DNA of 64,000 bases from Archegozetes longisetosus. Its lineage: Eukaryota > Arthropoda > Arachnida > Sarcoptiformes > Trhypochthoniidae. Positions 55,977 through 64,000 of this stretch are shown in pieces. The notes under the pieces are model-generated. The model was not told the origin of the DNA and searched no databases. It saw only the letters and a list, made by a program, of their open reading frames with translations. How positions within the stretch are numbered: position 1 is the first letter of the stretch; each line of letters opens with the position of its first letter. Location of the stretch: assembly GCA_018873245.2 (NCBI GenBank), contig JAEMBT020000009.1, positions 18,383,337 to 18,447,336 of the forward strand, given 5' to 3'. The translations under genes were made by a program, and so were the position numbers.

Positions 55977-58900
55977 GTATATAATATTTTTGTTTTTTGT
56001 TTGATGAATCCAATACTTATTGTCTAGATGTTATTGAGTTAAGTTTATAAATCAGAAACATATTAATGTTTAGGCTCTTATCTCTCTGCTTATAAACTAG
56101 AGCTTTACTGTGCAATAAGGAATTGCTCACCATGCTCTAGAGAAACGCTTTATAATCTCAAGTTTATGTTCTGATTTCATCTCTATTAATCTAATCCTGA
56201 CTCAGCAGAAACATGAGCGCTATTTGCAATAATAAATGCCTTATTGTATAGTAAAATCTAAATTAGTAAAATATATTTAATATAAACTATTGTATAAAGA
56301 AATGTATAAAAGCTACAATAATACAATGAGAAATTGAATTATATTTAATGTGGCAATCTTGAATATTTTCAGAAAATTGTTACGAAGACGGACTTTCGTG
56401 TTAAAGGACTTCTTGAATATACCCTTGAATGTACCCAACAATGATCAATATAAATAAGATTTCATTCAAATTCAATACACTATTTTTGGTCAGTAGAAAA
56501 AATTTTCAAAATAAACAAATTGATCGGTTTATTTAAAGATCCTCAGAAAAGTCAATCGAGTCTAGTAAAAGTTATGGCAAGAGGAACAGGTAAAAGAAAT
56601 CAGAAAAATTTTAGTTCTAAAAGAACCATAAGATGCACCGATGCTAAAGCTGAACAAAAAGAGAAAAATTATTAGATAGTGGACGAATATTCATAAAACC
56701 ACTTGTACCGTTGATTTGTTCGTTGCTGTCACAATTGTTGCGCTCACACTTCGTAAATACGTCTAGAAACGAAGGTAATTAAATATATATTCATATCATA
56801 TATCAAATATAGATAAAAAATTTTGAGTAATGAAATAACGATGTTTAGAAAAAACGATTTACTCTGCAATTAATGAGATTTAAACTATCTTGAAATCAAA
56901 AATATGTTACTGGACTAATTTTTTACTGACAGGATATACTTTAAAATAGATTATGCAGTCGTCTATGCAGTACTGGCACCCTCTAAGCTATGCTCACGAA
57001 AAATTTGATGCTACGATTCTGGATTAAGCTCAAGTGACTTTCACGGTTGCAGACTAATGAAAATAACTGAGAAATTCATCAAGCATTGCGTTCTCTTATC
57101 GGCGAATGGAAATACATTCATATAGTTTGTGTACTATCGGCAAAAAGAATAATAATCAAACCTGGCGCTAAATATTAAGGGGTTTCTCATTAGTTTTTAT
57201 GAAACAAAAAAAATAAATGAGTATAAAGATAGAGTTGGCTCATTACTTGAAATTGAAAAGTTTCGCAATGATAAGATCTAATGAGACACTTTTTCTTACA
57301 GCATCCTTTCTTACAGTCAATTAGCATTCCATTAGAAATAACACGCACTTTTGAGCGCATTTTTTGTTTTCAAGCCAATAATCTTCTTGCTGATAGTACG
57401 TTTTTGCAAACCATACTATTTTCGTGATCTAATGTCTTCTGTGACAACACGTTTACATGATCCACGTCTATTCCTTAGTGTAAAAGTCCCTTTTTACCCT
57501 TTATGCGAGTTAATGCAATTATATATGCGATTATCAGAACCTGATTTTGATTATTGATTATTCTTCCAGGAGATGGGGATATGGGAGGAGGTGTGCTTTT
57601 GGCGAATCTTGAAATTTAAGGAGGTGTTTAAACATATCAGATTTAAGCGACAATTTTTTCGATTTTTGGAAACTTTAGCCAAAATTATGGCTTTTCACTT
57701 AAAACTTCATGAGGTATTTGGGTACGAGAGATTTGGGTATGTGGTTAGCCTCTTTATGTTTTCATATACCAAGCGCTCTAGCGATCCAGTCTCCTTCCCC
57801 AATCTTACTGATTTAAACCAAAATAGTGGTATTGTTTATATATTTAATTAGATTAATAAAGGGAAACGGCATATAGTGTGCTATAGGTACAATTACATAG
57901 CGAAGATAACCATATAACTCTCCTATACCCGACACTTTATGAAATGTAAACTAAACAATTTTTAAAAATTGGTCCTAGTTTGTTGGAAATTTTTACAAAT
58001 TCAGTAAGGTGTTAACAAAAAGAGGTTCTGAAATTCCTGATTCTAGACATAAAACGCTGCCACTTTGGGTCAATATAACCTAAATTTTACGATTTTTATG
58101 ATGAAATGTTCAAATATATTTTCAAAAATATAACCAGGTAACTAAAATTCAAGTCTTTCAAGATATTTTTAGGTTCAAAATCCAAAGGACGTGCCTGGTT
58201 TTTGAAGATCTCTAGAGAAGATGTACACATGACCTACGCCCACTGCTTGATTTGATTTGAAGTCTTGTTTTCAAGGTACCTTTCGCAAATATACAATAAA
58301 TACTTTGCATATAAATTTTTAATATAACGAATACAACAGATCTGACTGCTCGAACTATCTAATGACTCGTCAGTCACTGAACAGTTATTTTCTATCAAAT
58401 CCAAAAGTTGTGTACTTTTTCACCTTAACTGTATACTTTAGTTATTTTAGTATATAGCTGCTTTAACTAATTCAATGCATTGAACGCATTGCACAGAAGT
58501 GCCTATCTCAGAAAGTCCTTTACTTTTGGATTTGATAGCATATCTTATTCATTCAAATCGAGTATAAGTACATCCGAGATAGCTATCAATTGGTTTCGGC
58601 ACTAATATATCTACTGATAGGAGAGTTTTAAGATTAGTGGCTTATAAAAAATTAAAGGTGAGAGAAACTACCTAATGCTTTTATCTTATCTCATAAATAT
58701 CTAAAGGAAATGCAGATGCGTTCACACATCTATTCATTTAATCCATTAACCTTTAAATTAAATATTTAATACACGCCTAAATGCTTAAATGAACGATTCA
58801 AGATACAAGCTCATTATCATTATATTAAAAATGAATTCAAGAAAACATACGTCGATATGATTAAATATTTTTGAGAATAAAACTTAGTTTGCACCTTCGT

Positions 58901-59235
58901 TACAAAATACAAAATTCATATTGAAGTAAACGGAAAAATCTAAAAAAATAATAAACTCTAAATAAAATTTACTAGTCATTAGTAATCAAATATAATGAGA
59001 GCTTCATAATTATTCCGATAAATCCCTCGCACGAATCAGATAAAAATGAGATCTATTAAAAACTTGTAATTCACAAGAAAATGCTTGATATCCGTCAATT
59101 TTATGAATGTGTCTGCTTCAAAAATATTCGTTCGAAAGCTTTGAAACAAGAGCCAGATCACTTATTGGAATTCTCTAAAACCCACTGATAATAGACTGAA
59201 CTCAAACTATCAAACTTTAACACAAACACTAAAAT
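55977..59235. other. Gene-poor intergenic region
   Basis: No gene can be supported. Open frames at 57351-57557 and 57573-57851 have no recognisable family. A short inverted pair (TATCAAATCCAAAAGT at about 58395 and its complement at about 58527) may be a small MITE. Confidence 0.35.
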
Positions 59236-59655
59236 ATTAGAGTGGCTGAAAAGCAATCGCACATTCAAATCTCTTTATTGTAAATAAATATAAAAATGAT
59301 ATTTTAGTATTATATAATGTAATTGCCTTCAAGCTCTATGACAACTTTTCAGCACTATGGTAGTCTTCATATTCAGATGGCGGCATTTTGTAAATTAATT
59401 TTACTGATAACTTTATGATAAGCGACTTCCAAATCAAGTTTATTCGTAAATCTTTTAATATTATTTGGCCTCTTAATTCTAGCGACGCCATCGTAGTCAC
59501 AGGGATACAAGGGAGTGCTTTAATTCCTCCCATCAATGTCTAGTCTAGAAAGCCTTGACATTTTGATGCTTTTGTGGTCTCGCATTATCGTGCAATATTA
59601 TACCAGCTAAGTCAGTAAGTTCTAAACGAAGAGCGTCCTGAGGGTGATCAAGAAA
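59236..59655 (-). mobile_element. Mariner relic
   Basis: The end TTAGAGTGGCTGAAAAGCAATC at about 59238 resembles mariner inverted repeats. On the minus strand, DNA at 59640-59560 encodes LAGIILHDNARPQKH, the conserved second-Asp region of mariner transposases (LLHDNARPH). Stops follow. The 66-aa frame at 59536-59336 lies within it and is not a gene. Confidence 0.6.
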
Positions 59656-59990
59656 ATGTGAAGTAGCCATTTCTTAACATTTCAGTGCTTTATATTTAAA
59701 ATTTCAAAACAATCAAATCAGCAGTTTTCAACCAGTGACCATTTAAAGACTTTTAGTTCGACAATCGATTTTAACAATCTAGTCAATTTTCTATATTGTG
59801 AAAATTGATTAGATTGTCAGACTAGATGACTTTAAATGGTTACTGATTGAAAACTACTGATTTGATTGTTTTGGAATTTGAGTATAAAGTACTAAAATGT
59901 CAAGAAAAAATGGCTATTTCACTTTTTCTTGATCACCCCCAGGACGCTCTTCATTTAAAACTTATTGACTTACCTGGTACAATGTCGAAT
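59591..59990. repeat. Inverted duplication of a mariner fragment
   Basis: Arms of about 190 bases (59591-59780 and about 59800-59990) are inverted copies at roughly 80-85% by eye. They share GAGCGTCCTG..GTGATCAAGAAAA and AAAACAATCAAATCAG. The centre is CAATTTTC...GAAAATTG. Confidence 0.75.
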
Positions 59991-60047
59991 TCGGTTTCTT
60001 TGTATATAAGGAAATATTGATGGTAAAGATTGTATATCTGCCTCATC

Positions 60048-60245
60048 TTAATTGCATTTCGACAAGCTATTAAGATAGCGTTTAGTTAGCATTTTGGAAA
60101 TTTGTGGGGCAGTAGAGGCCAGTAATACATGGCATTTCATAGATGCTCTCTGTTCTTCATTGGCAGTACTGGCCCGAAGAGAGTCAATAGTTGGGGCCAT
60201 TACTATATGACTGATAATAAGCAGTAAAATCAATGTGGTCTGCAT
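60048..60245 (-). CDS. Possible small secreted peptide (65 aa)
   Basis: From the ATG at 60245 the frame starts with a good signal-peptide shape (MQTTLILLLIISHIVMA, then PTIDS). A 48-residue mature part follows with two cysteines and a KR pair (MLTKRYLNSLSKCN). An in-frame ATG lies 21 codons further up (60308), but the internal one gives the cleaner signal peptide. It has no known family and no supporting neighbours. It may be a real short secreted protein or a chance frame in transposon-rich DNA. Confidence 0.35.
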   Translation of the reverse strand: MQTTLILLLIISHIVMAPTIDSLRASTANEEQRASMKCHVLLASTAPQISKMLTKRYLNSLSKCN

Positions 60246-60309
60246 CGTAAACAGCAAATTAATAAATGCGTAATCATTTTTCGTAAACACGTTTATTATT
60301 TTATCCATT

Positions 60310-62782
60310 GATAAGATATGAATATGCAGTTATTCTTCAGTCGCCCTAATAATAAATGATGAACTTTGGGTTCAATCAAACAAAAGATTCATACAAATAA
60401 GTTTTTATCGGTGCGTTATTTTGCAATAAATATTAGGACGTGCAAATTAAAATAAAGCAACTCTAGTCATATCGAAAAGTTGAGATTAAAAAATGTTATG
60501 AACCCAAGTAATAACTCATTACCAAAACCATGAAAAATATGTATTTGTTCCCAAATCATGTGGTGAGGTATCTGAGGTGTGCAAGCATTTCGTTCCCTTT
60601 CCTCAACATTGTTTTTATAAACGAAAGTTTGCAAAAACATTTTACGTACCGATTCACAATAATAGTGTTAATCATTGATGTGCTAAAATATTGATAAACT
60701 GTAAAAGCATTGACATAATTAGGGAAATTTAGGGGGCGACAACTTTAAACATCTGACACAAATATGAATTAATATATATTTTTCATGGCTCTGCTACTAA
60801 GCTATGAGTTTTTCTTCTTAATAAGTTAAACGGTTCTTAAAATAAAGGCATAAAATTTTCTGATAAACAGACTCATATTAATGACAGACATAATTAATGT
60901 AGAATGTAGATTCTTGTTTGCACGCAACACGAACTTTCCCAAAACTAAACTGGTTAGTTTAAACTTCCAGATATAGACAGCTTTTTAATTTAAAACTTAT
61001 GAATATTCCGATTTATTTCATTTTAGCCCAAAATTAAAAGAAATAATTAAAATTAACCAAATTGAGTCACTTTGTAGTTTTGAAGCAGTCATTATCAATA
61101 AATATTCTATTTAAACATCACAGTAACATTAATATACTGATACTTTCGCATTACATTGATTGAGTGCAGGAAGCAATAGAATGGAACTGCATTTATATTT
61201 ATTCTCGACTGTCAAATTGTCATTTGAAATTGAAATATTTTTTATCTGCTCATTCTTGTGATTCCGAACCCGTAGATTCATAAACAAAATAAATACGAAA
61301 AAGAGCTGTAAATAAAAGTGATAAATGATATCAAAAGTACATATGCGAACGGCTAAAGCATATTATAGTATCTGAAAGCAATCAAATCGATCGTGTTTCC
61401 AATAAAATGACAAAAACTAAAACTTTCAAACTTTCAACGATTTAGGCAAAGTTAGTGACCAACTTCAGAGTAAAAACCTTTGATTTTGCTTTAGGTTTCA
61501 GGTTATTTTTTTTGTAGCAGAAGCTTTTTTATTGGCGTCATATATATTTGCCAGAATAGCAATTTCGAAATGCAACACAGAACTGTAATATTTTTCAATA
61601 TAAATCATTCTTTTGGTTATTGTCTAAAGCTAATTTAAGACCTTCTGTTCATTATGAAAGAAAAATTGAACTCGTGCTTCCATTGGACACAAATTCAAAT
61701 AATAATTGATCGAACGCGGAGAAATATAGATAACTCGAAATCTAGAATAACACTCGTGGAAGTAATGCAGATTAAATTCATTTTAGCTGTTAAAATTTAG
61801 TTGCGCAGTTTATTTATAGTACCACTCAATTTAATATTGTTCTAGCTAATCTCAAGCTCTGTATTATACATAATTGAAGAGAATTTAATTAAGAAAATGT
61901 ACGAAAGAGAATGAGTATTAAAGAAATGTGAATTCGTGTCAGTTTGGTAGAAGTCGGTTTAGAACAAGTCTTAACGAGTCAGTTAAGCAGAGATCAATTC
62001 TACAATTGATTTTCTTATTCCTCTTTCTAGATAGTTTCACGTTAAGATTAAGTACAATAATTTGAGCTCAGTTGTGAGATTAAGAAATACTTTGAGCTTT
62101 TCTAGAGCCATTAAAACATCTGTGAGTTTTCTAAAATGTGGACTGAAAATAGAACAGAGTATTTCCTTTTTCAACTTGACTGACTCGTCAAAATGTGATT
62201 TTGCTAAACTAATTCTGCTAAATCTTGTTGAGTCTTAAGGTATCAAAAAAGTCTGGAATAATATATTAGTATAAGTTTATAAAACAATACATTTAAGTTA
62301 AAGGCTTTAGCTATGGTTAAAAAAGAGTAGAAGCGAATTAAGATTCGATCAAACTTTTAGATGGATATTTATTGATTTACAAAAGAAACATCTCGCAGAA
62401 TATTTATAGATAAATTTTTTATAGTAAGACTAGTATTATATTTGAAAAATCAAAACTTAAAATTTTATAGACTTCTAAATGCCCTTAAGAAATACCCGAA
62501 AGATGTTTAAGCTGTTGCGCGCATGACCTTATACTCATTTTTGACACTGTGATTCTGTAATACTCTTTCTCATTGAAGTCCGTTGTCTCAGAAAGTAGTG
62601 CTTCACCACAGATATTCGATGCTCTGCAGTTGCCATAACTGACAAATCATAAGTTATATATCATTGCCTGTAAGATCGCTTTCAGCTATTCTGTTGTATA
62701 AAGCATAAAATAATTTTAAAAAATTAAATTTTGATCAAAATTTGTCATAAAATGTGTTTTTCTTCCATCAAAGTGACGAATA
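60310..62782. other. Upstream region of the guanylate cyclase gene
   Basis: No gene or clear repeat recognised. It presumably contains the cyclase promoter and 5' UTR. Confidence 0.35.
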
Positions 62783-63327
62783 ATGTATGGACTTATTCTC
62801 GAAAATATAAACCAATATATATCCAAGACTTATGGACCACATAAGTGGGATGAAGTGAGAAAGTTAGCAGAAATCAATGATTCAACATTCTCTATTCATT
62901 CAATATATCCTGATTATTATGTGAAGAACATCATTGACAAAGCATGTCAGGTATGATGTTAACATAATATTATCATTTTCTGTCCTCTTTTGTTATTAAT
63001 GCTTGAAAATTCAAGCGTTAATAATTTGTTTTATTTAATTATTTCTCTGATTAATTTTTTATCAAAAGACTTTTTTACTTTTCTTTTAATTGTGGATTGA
63101 TCTTGTGAACATTTTAGAGAATGCTCATTATAGGCTGTTCTTGAAAAGACGAAACATTTAATTCCAGTCTAACTGAGTTTTCACAAGTTAATAGAAAACT
63201 GAATTATTGATTAAATTTTGAAAATAGTTATTCAACACCGACGAAAAAGAATTCTTGATAAATGTTGGAATATCTTTTGTTGGATTTATTGGTCAATATG
63301 GATATGACAAAGTATTGTCAGTCTTAG
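62783..63327 (+). CDS. Soluble guanylate cyclase beta-like subunit, first two coding exons (runs off right edge)
   Basis: Exon 1 is 62783-62950 (56 codons, CAG|gtatga). Exon 2 is 63228-63327 (gaaaatag|TTATTC ... TTAG|gtatgt). They join in frame. The protein starts [20 protein letters not shown], then [31 protein letters not shown], and after the junction [20 protein letters not shown] / YDKVLSVLG. This is the N-terminal heme-NO-binding (HNOB) domain. The FVGFxGQYGYDxVLSVLG pattern matches the atypical, oxygen-responsive cyclase group of arthropods (Gyc88E/89D-like). The heme-ligand His, HNOBA, coiled-coil and cyclase domains lie beyond the window. Confidence 0.87.
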
Positions 63328-64000
63328 GTATGTTTAACAATTTCCATTCAATTAAATCTAACCCTTAAATTTATTGATTAACTTTTCCTAAACGGCTTAA
63401 AGGGTTTTAAAGCAAATAAATCGAATTTTTGCCTTTTTAATAGTTTTATGACTACTTAATCACTTATATCTTGAATTTACTTGGTTAAGACATTATAATA
63501 TAAGCGCAACCATTTCTCAATAACATTTCAATTTTTAGAAATGTATTGAAATGAAAGATCTGTAAGATTATTTTATTCGCAAAACATGCTTTTTATTGTT
63601 GATATGAGCTCATTTTAACAAACGTCAACTACCCTAAGCTGTTAAATATGCTAATATAGACCAATTATACCAATAATGCCAATAATGACTAACAAAGAAG
63701 CCATACTATTCTTATTTAATGAATTTCATTTTAGTTCTTGATTGTTTATTAATCTTCTGCTAAATATAAAGCTATAAATTCTAAAAACTCACTCAAACGA
63801 ATATTGCGAAAGAATAGCAGTCTTTTAATAAATTGCTATTTTTACTATTCTTATATATATCTCTTCTCTTCTATCTTTACTCTTCAACACTCAAACATAA
63901 TGATTTCGTTTTGGCATATTTTTTATGAATTTATTTTTTGTGATCTAAATAATAAACTGCATATGCTTTTAACTAACCCTTTGATAATTATTTGAATAAA
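63328..64000. other. Intron 2 of the guanylate cyclase gene
   Basis: No third exon is visible before the edge. The open frame at 63804-63995 is AT-rich chance sequence. Confidence 0.5.

Noticed and set aside
57351..57851. Two adjacent plus frames (68 and 92 aa)
   Set aside because: No family motif, no splice or start support; a possible transposon HTH on the opposite strand was too weak to call.
63804..63995. 63-aa plus frame at the right edge
   Set aside because: AT-rich, Phe/Tyr/Leu-biased chance frame in the cyclase intron.

Overview
This is AT-rich eukaryotic nuclear DNA with no bacterial-style operons. Genes are split by spliceosomal introns, several of them only 66-78 nt long, and the spaces between genes are full of DNA transposons and MITEs. 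The gene set (an atypical soluble guanylate cyclase with a heme-NO-binding domain, a DUF229 protein, an NRAMP metal transporter, GT31 and DXD glycosyltransferases, an LDL-receptor-like YWTD protein) suggests an arthropod. A mite or other chelicerate is possible, but the species cannot be fixed from sequence alone. Most multi-exon models below were built by hand from reading frame, GT/AG signals and family motifs.

Layout. 1-1638 (-): the N-terminal part of an LRP-like YWTD/EGF protein that runs off the left edge. 2.3-7.7 kb: transposon debris (foldback minisatellite arms, mariner and hAT remnants, MITEs) and one broken Cys-rich gene. 8016-14211 (+): a five-exon DUF229 gene of 633 aa, with a hAT MITE in intron 1 and a 2.1-kb hAT transposon in intron 3. 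14636-17286: a second hAT, complete except for one in-frame stop. 17.6-18.0 kb (-): two exons encoding the membrane anchor and tail of an unidentified protein. 19264-23955: a decayed pogo/Tigger-like transposon that was itself hit by a 1.8-kb foldback element and a 622-bp hAT-type MITE.

24.6-49.9 kb is the most notable region. It is a tandem triplication of a unit containing a GT31 beta-1,3-galactosyltransferase-like gene (-), a divergently oriented DXD glycosyltransferase (+) and an LRP-like gene (-). All three GT31 copies keep open frames. The DXD glycosyltransferase is intact only in unit 3, and the LRP copies in units 1 and 2 are pseudogenes. The GT31 copies are sequence mosaics, which suggests gene conversion. 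Unit 3 is expanded by a gapped-homology block holding a Tc1/mariner relic, an intact hAT transposase and a Mutator-like foldback, plus a separate MITE and a large palindrome.

50.5-53.3 kb (-): an NRAMP (Malvolio-type) transporter whose first exon was not found. 53.3-62.8 kb is gene-poor, with transposon relics, MITEs, a degenerate tRNA-Glu and one possible small secreted peptide. 62783-63327 (+): the first two coding exons of a soluble guanylate cyclase beta-like subunit that runs off the right edge.

Functionally, the GT31 enzymes, the DXD glycosyltransferase and perhaps the DUF229 protein would all be type II membrane proteins of the secretory pathway. The transporter and the cyclase are unrelated neighbours.
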